A stretch of DNA of 64,000 bases from Actinokineospora alba (GTDB lineage Bacteria; Actinomycetota; Actinomycetes; Mycobacteriales; Pseudonocardiaceae), in NCBI RefSeq assembly GCF_004362515.1, contig NZ_SNXU01000001.1, positions 310,001 through 374,000 on the forward strand, read 5' to 3'. Shown here piece by piece: positions 8,221 to 16,354 of this stretch. The translations under genes and the position numbers were made by a program. The stretch's first letter is position 1. Each line of letters opens with the position of its first letter. Below the pieces are notes generated by a model. That model searched no databases. It saw only the letters and a program-made list of their open reading frames with translations, and had not been told where the DNA came from.

Positions 8221-9572
8221 GTGAACATGATGAGCACCAAGCAGAGGCGGGTCGCGGCGGGGATGACCGTCGGGCTGCTGAGCACCTTCGCCCTAGTGCC
8301 CCAGGCCGCGGCGTCGACGATCGACGGCCTGTGGGAGACCGATGGCTACGGGACCGTCATCAAGATCGCGAACGGCGAGGCGACGCCATACGAGACCACA
8401 CGGATCAGTTGCGTGGCAGGCAAACCGGTGTCACGGTCGACTGACCCCACGGGTGTCGCACGCTTCGGCTCGTTCACCTTCCGCGCGCGGGGCAACACCG
8501 CGATTCAGCACATTGATGGCTCGGTGGACGACCGGCGGTTGCGCCGACTGGAAGCCCTTCCCCCGGACTGCGCCGCGCCCGGCGGCGCTGGTCCACTGAG
8601 GACATTCGACGTCTTCTGGACCACCTACGCCGAGAACTACCCGTTCTTCGCGCTCAAAGGCATCGACTGGACCGCGGTCCGCGACCGCTATCGCCACTGG
8701 TGCGCGAGGACATGACCGACGACGAACTCTTCGCCCTGCTGGGCGCGATGATCACCCCACTGGGCGACGCGCACACCGCGATCAAGGCTGGAGACCGCCT
8801 GCACTTCGGCACCCGCCCGGGCACGACCTACCCGACCCCGGACTTGGAGGCCAAGCTCAAGCCCTACATCGTGCGCCGCGACCTGGCCGGAAAACCCCTC
8901 CAGGAGTTCGGCGACGGCCGCATCGGCTACGCGGACCTGCCCGGCGGGATCGGCTACCTCCGCCTGATCGCCTTCATCGGCTACACCGACGGCGACTACG
9001 CCGCCAACCACGCCGAGCTGACCCGAGCCCTGGACACGATCTTCACCCCCTCACGCACCAAGGCATGGCGGGGCCTGATCATCGACCTGCGAATCAACGG
9101 CGGCGGCGCGGACCAGTTCGGCCTGGACCTCGCGGGCAGGCTCACCCGACACCCGTACTTCGCCTACGCCAAGCAAAACCGCAACCACCCCACCGACCCC
9201 ACGCGGTTCACCACCCCCCAGCGATCCCAGGTCCGCCCCGGGGCGAACCCATACACCGGCCCCGTGGTTCTCCTGACGGGCGGCTCGACAATCAGCGCGG
9301 GCGAGACGTTCACCCAGGCCACCCTCGGCCGCACACCGCAGCCCATGCGGATCGGCGAAAGCACCCAGGGCGTCTTCTCCGACACCATGGAACGCACCTT
9401 GCCGAACGGCTGGAATTTCATCCTCCCGAACGAACGGTTCCTCACCCGATCAGGACAAACCTTCGACGGCACGGGAATCCCGGCACACATCACCACCCCG
9501 GTATTCACCGAAGAGGAATTCACCAACAACCGCGACTCAGCATTCGACCGGGCCGTAGCACTTCTTCGCTGA
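8221..9572 (+). pseudogene. S41-family secreted C-terminal-processing peptidase, frameshifted
   Basis: Two reading frames together encode one S41 peptidase. Frame 1 (8221-8715) has a signal peptide (GMTVGLLSTFALVPQAAAS) and runs to DVFWTTYAENYPFFALKGIDWTAVRDRYRHW, then meets a stop at 8713. Frame 2 continues the family sequence from VREDMTDDELFALLG at 8700 through LIIDLRINGGGADQFG and the catalytic Ser motif GGSTISAGETF to 9572. Restoring one base near 8695-8700 (for example CAC-CTG-GTG instead of CAC-TGG-TG) would rejoin them. It could be a real one-base deletion or an assembly error. The start may be GTG 8221 or ATG 8227/8230. Confidence 0.8.
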
Positions 9573-9644
9573 GCGCCACCCTCGATCGCCGGCCCCCTCG
9601 ACCGAGACACGAGGAGCAATCCCAAGCCCCAAGCCCCGAGTGGC

Positions 9645-9744
9645 GGTGCACGAGCCGCGAGTGCACGAGCCGCAGTACGCGAGTCGCGAGTGCACGGGTG
9701 CAGGGGTGCAGGGGTGGCGAGTCACGAGTACACGGGTGCAGGGG
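9645..9744. repeat. Imperfect short tandem repeats (GTGCACG/GTGCAGGGG units)
   Basis: About 100 bp of degenerate tandem repetition: GTGCACGAGCCGCGA twice, then CGAGTCGCGA, then CACGGGTGCAGGGGTGCAGGGG and a second CACGGGTGCAGGGG. It lies 73 bp after the S41 pseudogene and just before the inverted-repeat element at 9783. Antisense reading frames across it give repetitive HPCTR/LVH peptides that look like by-products of the repeat. Probably replication-slippage DNA; no function seen. Confidence 0.7.
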
Positions 9745-9782
9745 TCCCAACCACCCCCACACGCAACGGGCCAATCCCACCT

Positions 9783-9924
9783 GCCTGTTTGGGTGGTTCG
9801 CCTTGATTTGGGGTGAAATGGGCCTAAACTTTCGCGGCGCGGGGCAGTTTCTTCACCCTGCCCGCTTTACCCGCGCAGGCCCATTTCCGGGGTCCCCAAA
9901 TCAAGGCGAACCACCCAAGCAGGC
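9783..9924. repeat. Inverted-repeat element, copy A (31-bp ends)
   Basis: A 142-bp palindromic element. The left end 9783-9813 begins GCCTGTTTGGGTGGTTCGCC and is matched by the reverse complement of 9894-9924 with a single mismatch. A second inner inverted pair (GAAATGGGCCT at 9815-9825, AGGCCCATTTC at 9877-9887) extends the stem. It lies between the converging ends of the S41 pseudogene and the response regulator. A second copy with the same ends is at 59661-59799. It carries no coding capacity of its own and may be a MITE-like element or a bidirectional terminator. Confidence 0.88.
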
Positions 9925-9965
9925 ACCCCAGCGAAAGCCGGCCGACAACCCCAAACACGAGCCAG

Positions 9966-10610
9966 CTAAACCAGCCCAGCTTCCTGAGCAAGCACAGCCG
10001 CCTGCACCCGCGACCGCAAATCCAACTTCGTCAACATCCGCGAAACGTGCGTCTTCACCGTCGCCTCAGCGATCCCCAACTTCCGCGCGATCTCCTGGTT
10101 CGACAGCCCTTCCCCCACTCCCACCAACACATCCGTCTCCCGCTCGGTCAACTCGTCCAACCCCGCGGGCCGCGCCACCGTCTTCGGCTGCGCATCCGCG
10201 AACGCGCTGATCAACCGACGGGTCACACCCGGCTCCAAGACCCCGTCCCCAGCCGCCACCAGCCGGACCGACTCGATCAGCCGGGCCGCGTCCACGGACT
10301 TGAGCAGGAATCCCGCCGCTCCCGCGCGAAGAGCCCCGTAGACGTACTCGTCCATGTCGAACGTGGTCAGCACCAGCACCGCGCACACGCCATCGGCCAC
10401 AAGTCTGCGGGTGGCCTCGATGCCGTCGACCTCGGGCATCCGCACGTCCATCAGAACCACGTCCGGCCGCAGCGCGGTCGCCTTTCGGACCGCGGCGGCG
10501 CCGTCGGCGGCTTCGGCGATCACCTCGATGCCCTCGGCGTTGTCCAGGATCAGGCACAGCCCGGCCCGGATCGCCGCGTGGTCGTCGGCCACCAGCACCT
10601 TGATCGTCAT
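9966..10610 (-). CDS. NarL/LuxR-family response regulator
   Basis: 214 residues from the ATG at 10608-10610 (MTIKVLVADDH), which overlaps the kinase stop as ATGA; the longer in-frame start at 10658 would enter the kinase gene. The receiver domain carries the acidic pair at residues 9-10, phospho-acceptor Asp55 in VVLMDVRMP and the conserved Lys in FLLKSVD. A C-terminal LuxR helix-turn-helix follows (LTERETDVLVGVGEGLSNQEI, then KLGIAEATVKTHVSRM). It should bind DNA when phosphorylated by the adjacent kinase. Target genes are not evident. Confidence 0.93.
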   Translation of the reverse strand: MTIKVLVADDHAAIRAGLCLILDNAEGIEVIAEAADGAAAVRKATALRPDVVLMDVRMPEVDGIEATRRLVADGVCAVLVLTTFDMDEYVYGALRAGAAGFLLKSVDAARLIESVRLVAAGDGVLEPGVTRRLISAFADAQPKTVARPAGLDELTERETDVLVGVGEGLSNQEIARKLGIAEATVKTHVSRMLTKLDLRSRVQAAVLAQEAGLV

Positions 10611-11764
10611 TCGTCCTCCACCGGCAGTTCCGCGCGCACCCGCCAGCCGCGCGCGCACGGGCCCGCGACCAGCACCCCGCCCACGGCCTGGGCGCGTTCG
10701 GACATTGTGATCAGGCCTGTTCCCGACGGGTTGAGCACCGCACCGGCGCCGTCGTCGATGACTTCGACGACCAGTGTCCCCTCGCCGTGGCGGACGTTCA
10801 CCTCGGCCCGGGAGCCCGGTGCGTGCTTGACCGCGTTGGTGAGCGCCTCCTGCACGATCCGGAACGCCGACAGGTCGACCGCGGCGGGCAGTTGCGGCGG
10901 GTGCTCGGCGTCGACCCGCACGTCGAGGCCGGACGCGCGCGCGGAGCGGATCAGCCGGTCGAGTTCGCGCAGGCGCGCGGGGGCGGTGCGTTCGGAGACA
11001 TCGTCGTCGGCGCGCAGCAGGCCGATCATGGCGCGCATCTCGGCGAGGGCGTCGACGCTGTTCTCGCGGACCGACCGGAGCACGGTCCGGGTCCGCGGGT
11101 GTCCGTCGGGGAGGGTCAGCAGGGCCTCGGACTGGATGGCGATGGCCGAGAGGTGGCCCGCGATCACGTCATGCAGGTCGCGGGCCATCGAGGCGCGTTC
11201 GGCGTGGACGGCGGCGTCGCGGTCGAGGGCGGCGATGCGGGCGAGGTCGTCGGCGCGGGCGCGTTCGGCCTCGGCGGACTCGCGCTGCTGGCGCATGTTC
11301 ATCCCCCACCACACCGGCACCAGTGGCAGCGCGCACGCCTTGAGCAGGAGATCCGTGGTCGACCGCATGTCCCAGCCGTGCACGATCGCGATCACGATGA
11401 TGCTGACGATCAGCGCGCCGACCGCACCGGCGATCACCCGACTCGCCCGCCGCGACCCGTACAGGACAGCCGCATACAGGTGTTCGCCCGCGACCATCAC
11501 CACCGGCAGGGTGAGCCCCATGAGCAGGTCGAGGGCCACCAGCGGCCACCCCGCCACCATCGCCAGGACCGGCATGCGCAGTCGGAGCAACAGCAACGCG
11601 CACATGCCCGCGAGGACCAGGACATGCGCCCACACCGACACGGGGATGGCCGCCGGGGCCTCCAGCGGCGCCAGGTCCTTGAGGAGGACCAGCGCGCCAA
11701 GACTGAAGGCGAAGGCGGCGTGCCACACGGGTTTCTGCCACGGTCGGACCGGTCGTTCCCTCAC
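10607..11764 (-). CDS. Sensor histidine kinase (HisKA_3 type)
   Basis: 385 residues from a GTG. About five hydrophobic helices occupy the first 150 residues, followed by a coiled stretch rich in Glu/Arg/Ala, then the dimerisation/phospho-acceptor segment ERASMARDLHDVIAGHLSAI with the His in RDLHD, and a HATPase domain (IVQEALTNAVKHAPGS, VIDDGAGA, GTGLITMSERAQAVGG). It pairs with the overlapping NarL-type regulator. The lack of a large extracellular domain suggests sensing within the membrane. Signal unknown. Confidence 0.92.
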   Translation of the reverse strand: MRERPVRPWQKPVWHAAFAFSLGALVLLKDLAPLEAPAAIPVSVWAHVLVLAGMCALLLLRLRMPVLAMVAGWPLVALDLLMGLTLPVVMVAGEHLYAAVLYGSRRASRVIAGAVGALIVSIIVIAIVHGWDMRSTTDLLLKACALPLVPVWWGMNMRQQRESAEAERARADDLARIAALDRDAAVHAERASMARDLHDVIAGHLSAIAIQSEALLTLPDGHPRTRTVLRSVRENSVDALAEMRAMIGLLRADDDVSERTAPARLRELDRLIRSARASGLDVRVDAEHPPQLPAAVDLSAFRIVQEALTNAVKHAPGSRAEVNVRHGEGTLVVEVIDDGAGAVLNPSGTGLITMSERAQAVGGVLVAGPCARGWRVRAELPVEDE

Positions 11765-11895
11765 CGGTCAATCACAACACACCTGCTCACCCGGCGTCCC
11801 CAACCAAAGTCCTAGATCCGAGTGCAACTAAAGGATGACCCGGAACTCAACTATTGACCGATGCCGCAGCTTGGCCCACCCGGCACGCTGAACGA

Positions 11896-12486
11896 GTGCG
11901 ATTCCTCCTGGACAACCCGCTCTTCGCCGTGATCGCCTTGTGCGAGATCGGTTTCTGGGTGCTGCTCGGCGCCGGCCTCGTCGCCCGCTATCCACTGCGG
12001 CTGCGGCGGACGGGCGCGGTCTTGCTCATGGCGACGCCCGTTGTGGACGTCATCCTGCTCGTGGCGACCGTCCTGGATTTACGCCGCGGCGGCGAAGCCG
12101 GTTTGGTGCATGGGTTGGGCGCCGTCTACCTCGGCTTCAGTGTCGCTTTCGGACCGAGCGTGATCCGCTGGGCCGACCGGTGGTTCGCGTACCGGTTCGC
12201 GGATGGCCCGCGGCCGGTCAAGGTACCCAGACACGGTCCGGAACGGGCGCGTCACGAGTGGCGTGAGTGGGGCAAGTGCGTCCTGGCGTGCGGCATCGGC
12301 GTGGCGGTGCTGGCCTTGCTCTCGTTCGTCGTCGGCTCGCCGGACCGAACGACCGCGCTGTGGTCGGGCTGGTCCGCGTGGATCCCGAAACTCGGCGTGG
12401 TGGCGGCCATCTGGTTCGCCACAGGTCCTTTGTGGACATTATTCGACCAGGACGACGAGGCGGTAATGGGAACGCGTGGGGGTTGA
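11896..12486 (+). CDS. Multi-pass membrane protein, unknown function
   Basis: 196 residues from GTG 11896 (VRFLLDNPLFAVIALCEIGFW); a TTG at 11854 in the same frame would add 14 polar residues. Predicted membrane helices cover roughly residues 8-30, 38-58, 70-88, 130-152 and 165-185. WREWGKCVLACGIGVAVLAL is a recognisable conserved stretch in actinomycete homologues, but no function is attached to the family that I know of. It ends 69 nt before the chitinase start, and its last codons overlap the chitinase promoter region. Confidence 0.7.
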   Translation: MRFLLDNPLFAVIALCEIGFWVLLGAGLVARYPLRLRRTGAVLLMATPVVDVILLVATVLDLRRGGEAGLVHGLGAVYLGFSVAFGPSVIRWADRWFAYRFADGPRPVKVPRHGPERARHEWREWGKCVLACGIGVAVLALLSFVVGSPDRTTALWSGWSAWIPKLGVVAAIWFATGPLWTLFDQDDEAVMGTRGG

Positions 12487-12488
12487 CA
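12483..12488 (+). promoter_or_regulatory. Possible -35 box of the chitinase promoter
   Basis: TTGACA, a perfect -35 consensus, lies 72 nt before the chitinase ATG. The region about 17-18 nt downstream is unusually T-rich for this genome (CCATTTTTGGATTT) and could hold the -10. The DasR-type operator at 12494-12509 would then sit in the spacer, a position expected for repression. Confidence 0.5.
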
Positions 12489-12493
12489 GGCCA

Positions 12494-12509
12494 AGTGGTC
12501 TAGTCCATT
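12494..12509 (+). promoter_or_regulatory. DasR-type operator (dre) before the chitinase
   Basis: AGTGGTCTAGTCCATT matches the known dre pattern (TGGTCTAGACCA core) at 11 of 12 core bases. In streptomycetes the GntR-family repressor DasR binds dre sites ahead of chitinase and GlcNAc-uptake genes and leaves when GlcN-6-P rises. The location just upstream of a GH18 chitinase makes chance similarity unlikely. The DasR gene itself is not in this window. Confidence 0.78.
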
Positions 12510-12554
12510 TTTGGATTTCGACCACCCTGCAGCTGTCATGCCCTGGAGGCAGCC

Positions 12555-14066
12555 ATGACGCTCCCTGCCAAGCGAGCGCTCGTCGCCCTGTTATCCGCTT
12601 TCTCGATCTGCGTCGGGCTCATCCTGGCTTTCACAGGACAAGCGGCCGCCGCGAATCTCGTCGCCAATCCCGGATTCGAATCGGGAACGCTCAACGGCTG
12701 GTCCTGTTCCAGTGCGGGTGCCGTGACCAGCGGCGATGCCCACTCAGGCAGCTACGCGCTGACCGGCACGCCGGCCGGTCAGGACAACGCGCGGTGCACG
12801 CAGACCGTGACCGTGAAACCGAACTCGGCCTACACCCTGACCGCCTGGGTCAAGGGCGCCTACACGTACCTGGGAGCGACTGGAACCGGCACAAGCGACC
12901 CGAGCACCTGGACCCCGACCTCGGGCGTGTGGACGCAGCTCTCCACCAAGTTCACCACGGGTGCGTCCACCACCTCGGTGTCGATCTACCTGCACGGCTG
13001 GTACGGCCAGCCCGCCTACAAAGCCGATGACGTGATCCTCGACGGCCCCGGCACGACCCCGCCGACCACCACGACGACGGCACCCACGACAACCCCGTCA
13101 ACCACCACTCCGACGACGACTCCAACGACGACCACAACCCCGACGACCACCACCACGACACCGCCGCCGACCGGGCTGCCCGCGCACGTCCTCACCGGCT
13201 ACTGGCAGAACTTCTACAACGGCGCCCGAGCCCTGACCCTCGCGGCCGTGCCGACCACCTACGACATCATCGCCGTCTCCTTCGCCGACGCCGTCCCGGG
13301 AACGCCCGGCGCGGTGACGTTCACCCTCGACTCCGGGCTGTCGAGCCAACTCGGTGGCTACACCGACGCGCAGTTCAAAGCGGACATCCGAACCGCGCAG
13401 GCCCGTGGCCAGAAGGTGATCCTGTCCGTCGGCGGCGAGAAAGGCACCGTGACCGTCGGCGACACCGCCGCCGCAAACGCTTTCGCCTCCAGCATGGCCC
13501 GGCTGATCAGGGACTACGGGTTCGACGGCGTCGACATCGACCTGGAGAACGGGATCAACGCCACGCACATGGCGTCGGCGCTGCGCCAGATCCACGCCGC
13601 GGGCGGGAAGATCATCACGATGGCCCCGCAGACCATCGACATGCAGTCGACGTCGGGCGGGTACTTCCAGTTGGCGTTGGCGATCAAGGACATCCTGACC
13701 ATCGTCAACATGCAGTACTACAACTCCGGATCGATGATGGGCTGCGACCAGAAGGTCTACGGCCAAGGCTCGGTCGACTTCCTGACGGCACTGGCCTGCA
13801 TCCAGCTGCAGGGCGGTTTGCGCGCCGACCAGGTCGGCCTCGGACTGCCTGCCTCACCCTCGGGTGCGGGCGGCGGCTACCAGTCCCCCGCCAACGTCAA
13901 CGCCGCGCTGAGCTGCCTGGCCCGGCGGACGAACTGCGGCGGGTTCACCCCCGCCGTGGCCTACCCGACGATCCGCGGGGCGATGACCTGGTCGATCAAC
14001 TGGGACGCCTCGAATGGGTACGCGTTCGCCAACTCGGTGGCCGCGCACCTGGACACGCTGCCCTAA
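12555..14066 (+). CDS. Secreted GH18 chitinase with N-terminal carbohydrate-binding module
   Basis: 503 residues, ATG preceded by a GGAGG. In order: signal peptide ending near residue 33 (GQAAAANLVA), a beta-sandwich carbohydrate-binding domain (about 34-165, LVANPGFESGTLNGW), a Thr/Pro linker (about 167-205), and a GH18 barrel (about 208-503) starting VLTGYWQNF. The catalytic DxxDxDxE motif is DGVDIDLE with Glu331 as acid/base; SVGGEKG is the other family signature. It hydrolyses chitin outside the cell. The DasR-type operator upstream suggests induction by amino sugars. Its stop codon overlaps that of the convergent GNAT gene by 4 nt. Confidence 0.93.
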   Translation: MTLPAKRALVALLSAFSICVGLILAFTGQAAAANLVANPGFESGTLNGWSCSSAGAVTSGDAHSGSYALTGTPAGQDNARCTQTVTVKPNSAYTLTAWVKGAYTYLGATGTGTSDPSTWTPTSGVWTQLSTKFTTGASTTSVSIYLHGWYGQPAYKADDVILDGPGTTPPTTTTTAPTTTPSTTTPTTTPTTTTTPTTTTTTPPPTGLPAHVLTGYWQNFYNGARALTLAAVPTTYDIIAVSFADAVPGTPGAVTFTLDSGLSSQLGGYTDAQFKADIRTAQARGQKVILSVGGEKGTVTVGDTAAANAFASSMARLIRDYGFDGVDIDLENGINATHMASALRQIHAAGGKIITMAPQTIDMQSTSGGYFQLALAIKDILTIVNMQYYNSGSMMGCDQKVYGQGSVDFLTALACIQLQGGLRADQVGLGLPASPSGAGGGYQSPANVNAALSCLARRTNCGGFTPAVAYPTIRGAMTWSINWDASNGYAFANSVAAHLDTLP

Positions 14067-14611
14067 GGCTCGACGCCGCGGGTCATCATCACGCCTTCGA
14101 TCTCCACGCCGTCCGGCATCAGGATTGCCCGCCGCTCGGTTTCGCGGAAGCCGAAGGACCGGTACAACGGCACTCCCGGCAGCGTCGCCAGGAGCGCCAG
14201 CGAACCGAATCCTTCGGCTTGCGCGGCCCGTCGGCACGATTCGAGGATCGCCCGGCCGAGACCGCGCCTCGTCCAGTCCGCGCGCACGAACATGGCGCGG
14301 ACCCGGGCGGGTTCGGTGGCCGGGTCGATCAGCCGGAGGTCGTCGTCCCCCGGCCCGGAGCCGGTATAGAGCTTTCCGCGCCTGCTCCAGCCGCCGCAGG
14401 CGATGATCTCCCCGTCGGCCTCGTGGACGAAGTAGGTGCCGTCTTCGATCAGCGTCAGGTCGAGGTGCGCGATATACGCCACCGCGCTCGCCGTCTCGCG
14501 TTCGCCGTAGAACCGTGGGAACAACTCCACCACGGACGCGCGCATCAACTCGGCGATCCGCGGTGCGTCGGCGAGCGCCGCCAGGCGTTGGGGAGGAACC
14601 TGGTCCGCCAT
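14063..14611 (-). CDS. GNAT-family N-acetyltransferase
   Basis: 182 residues from the ATG at 14609-14611 (MADQVPPQRL). The A of this ATG overlaps the stop that closes the third enoyl-CoA-hydratase tail repeat (TGATG), which supports it over the ATG at 14623. GNAT features: LIEDGTYFVHEADGEIIACGGW, the acetyl-CoA loop RADWTRRGLGRAIL, and LYRSFGFRET near the end. Acceptor unknown. It converges on the chitinase with overlapping stops (CTAA). Confidence 0.88.
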   Translation of the reverse strand: MADQVPPQRLAALADAPRIAELMRASVVELFPRFYGERETASAVAYIAHLDLTLIEDGTYFVHEADGEIIACGGWSRRGKLYTGSGPGDDDLRLIDPATEPARVRAMFVRADWTRRGLGRAILESCRRAAQAEGFGSLALLATLPGVPLYRSFGFRETERRAILMPDGVEIEGVMMTRGVEP

Positions 14612-14613
14612 CA

Positions 14614-14840
14614 GTCCAGCCATATCGGGGAACGCTTCTCCAGGAACATCATCATGCCGTCCTTGACGCTGGTGAGGAACCGGGCCGGCCAACGGTCCGG
14701 CCACACGGGCGAGCGCTTCTCCAGGAACATCGCCACGCCCTCCTCGACGCTGGCGAGGAACCGCGGCGACCCATCAGTCCGGCCACACCGGCGAACGCTT
14801 CTCCAAGAACGCCGCCATGCCCTCCTTGGCACCGGGGAGC
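14614..14840 (-). repeat. Three tandem copies of the enoyl-CoA hydratase 3-prime end
   Basis: Units begin at 14777 (inside the hydratase gene), 14695 and 14614, spaced 82 and 81 nt. Each encodes a variant of the hydratase C-terminus: EGMAAFLEKRSPVWPD, EGVAMFLEKRSPVWPD and DGMMMFLEKRSPIWLD. Copies 2 and 3 share an open frame that is shifted by one base from the hydratase frame, so they are not part of the protein. Differences between copies mostly keep the peptide, which suggests divergence while coding or origin from related genes. Confidence 0.82.
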
Positions 14841-15547
14841 TGCGAGGCGGCGGCCATCACTTCCAGGGCGATCGCATAGGCGTCTGCCTCCGGGCGGTCC
14901 AGCTGGGCGTAGATGGTCTGCTTGCCCAGCGCCTTGCTGGCCGCGCTGCCGCGGGTGGCGCGGCGGAGAAGCTCGGAGACCGCCTTGTCCAGGTCGGTGT
15001 CGGGGACGACCTGGTTGACCATGCCCCACTGCTCGGCGGTGTGGGCGTCCACGACGTCGCCGGTCAGCACCATTTCCATCAGGCGCTTGCGGCCGATGGA
15101 CCTCGCCACCGGCACGGCGGGGGTGTGGCAGAACCAGCCGCCCTTTCCGCCGGGCAGGGCGAAGCCCGCCGACTCCGCGGCCACCGCCAGGTCACAGGAA
15201 GCGACGAGCTGGCAGCCCGCGGCGGTGGCCAGACCGTGGACGCGGGCGATGACCACCTGGGGAACCGATTCGATGGTGCGCATCAGGTCCGTGCACAGCC
15301 GCAGCAACTCGCGCACGCCGCCGAGGTCGCGGGAGGAGACGTCGCCGAAGTCGTGGCCCGCGGAGAAGACCGGTCCCTCCGCGGCCAGGACGATGCCAGT
15401 GGCATCGGAGGCACCCGCGGCGCGGAAGGCGTCGAGGAGTTCGGCCAGGTGGTCCTCGGAGAGCGAGTTCCGCCGCGCCGGACGGTTCATGGTGATCCGG
15501 ACGACGCTGTCCGTCCGCTCGACGCGGATGTGCTGGTAGTCGGCCAT
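14774..15547 (-). CDS. Enoyl-CoA hydratase/isomerase family protein (ECHDC3-like)
   Basis: 257 residues with a crotonase fold: oxyanion-hole segments SAGHDFGD and HGLATAAGCQLVASCDLA, then a C-terminal FLEKRSPVWPD helix end. In typical hydratases a catalytic Glu lies just after the second segment; here the region reads FALPGGKGGWFCHTPAV, so standard hydration activity is uncertain and the protein looks closer to the ECHDC3-type branch. It begins 18 nt before ehuA ends, so it may be transcribed with the ehu genes. Its 3-prime end is duplicated downstream. Confidence 0.85.
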   Translation of the reverse strand: MADYQHIRVERTDSVVRITMNRPARRNSLSEDHLAELLDAFRAAGASDATGIVLAAEGPVFSAGHDFGDVSSRDLGGVRELLRLCTDLMRTIESVPQVVIARVHGLATAAGCQLVASCDLAVAAESAGFALPGGKGGWFCHTPAVPVARSIGRKRLMEMVLTGDVVDAHTAEQWGMVNQVVPDTDLDKAVSELLRRATRGSAASKALGKQTIYAQLDRPEADAYAIALEVMAAASQLPGAKEGMAAFLEKRSPVWPD

Positions 15548-15565
15548 GACTCGACGGTACTGCGG

Positions 15566-16354
15566 TCAGGTCCGCCCGACCACCGCCTGCAGGAACTCCC
15601 GCGTGCGCTCCTCCCGCGGGTCGGTGAACAGCTGCTCCGGCGGCGCGTCCTCGATGACGTGGCCGTGGTCGAACATAAGCACCCGGTCGGACACGTCCCG
15701 GGCGAAGCCCATCTCGTGGGTGACGCAGAGGAACGTGATGTCCGTGGTGTCGGCGATGTGGCCGAGCAGGCTCAGCACGCCCGTCACCAGTTCCGGGTCG
15801 AGCGCCGACGTCACCTCGTCGAGCAGCAGCACGTCCGGCCGCATCGCCAGGGCTCGGGCGATCGCCACGCGCTGCTGTTGGCCGCCGGACAGGCGCGCCG
15901 GGTGTTCGTCGGCCTTGTCCGCCAGGCCGACCAGGTCGAGCAGGTCGCGGGCTCGCTCGTCCGCTTCGGCCGGGGCGAGGCCGAGGACACGGACCGGGGC
16001 TTCGGTGAGGTTGCGCAGCACGGTCATGTTCGGGAACAGGTTGAACTGCTGGAACACCATCCCGATCCGCTTGCGCACCCCCGCGAGGTGCTTCTCGTCC
16101 GCGGGCACGAGCTTCCCGCCGCGGTGCATATGGCTCAGTGGGGAACCGTCGATCTCGATCAGACCGTCGGTGACCCGTTCGAGGGTCATCACCAGGCGCA
16201 GGATCGTGGTCTTGCCCGAGCCGCTCGGGCCGATCAGGGTGACGAACTCCCCCGGCGCCATGCGGCAGGTGAAGCCATCCAGGACCGTGTTTTCGCCGAA
16301 GCGTTTGACGACGTTGTCGAAGCGGATCATCGGGGGGTCAGACTGGCTCGACAC
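15566..16354 (-). CDS. ehuA: Polar-amino-acid-type ABC ATPase, probably EhuA (ectoine uptake)
   Basis: 262 residues from a GTG preceded by GGAGG; an ATG at 16330 is possible but has no Shine-Dalgarno. Walker A GPSGSGKTT, Q-loop MVFQQFNLFPNM, signature LSGGQQQRVAIARAL, Walker B VLLLDEVTSALDP and switch His in CVTHEMGFA are all intact. It powers the importer formed with the two permeases upstream. The ectoine assignment rests on the ehuBCDA gene order and on EhuB resemblance; another zwitterionic or amino-acid substrate is the alternative. Confidence 0.82.
   Translation of the reverse strand: MSSQSDPPMIRFDNVVKRFGENTVLDGFTCRMAPGEFVTLIGPSGSGKTTILRLVMTLERVTDGLIEIDGSPLSHMHRGGKLVPADEKHLAGVRKRIGMVFQQFNLFPNMTVLRNLTEAPVRVLGLAPAEADERARDLLDLVGLADKADEHPARLSGGQQQRVAIARALAMRPDVLLLDEVTSALDPELVTGVLSLLGHIADTTDITFLCVTHEMGFARDVSDRVLMFDHGHVIEDAPPEQLFTDPREERTREFLQAVVGRT

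Noticed and set aside
9645..9744. Possible CRISPR array
   Set aside because: Units are short, irregular and lack distinct spacers; no cas genes in the window.
9520..9780. 86-codon minus-strand frame with repeated HPCTR/LVH peptides
   Set aside because: It simply translates the short tandem DNA repeat at 9645-9744 and has no ribosome site.
9065..10210. 381-codon plus-strand frame through the S41 pseudogene and the inverted repeat
   Set aside because: Out of frame with the protease, Pro/Arg-rich, crosses a repeat element and the 3-prime end of the response regulator.
14611..14832. 73-codon frame over the hydratase tail repeats
   Set aside because: Its N-terminal part is the hydratase gene read out of frame; the FLEKRSP peptides are duplicated tail sequence rather than an independent gene.
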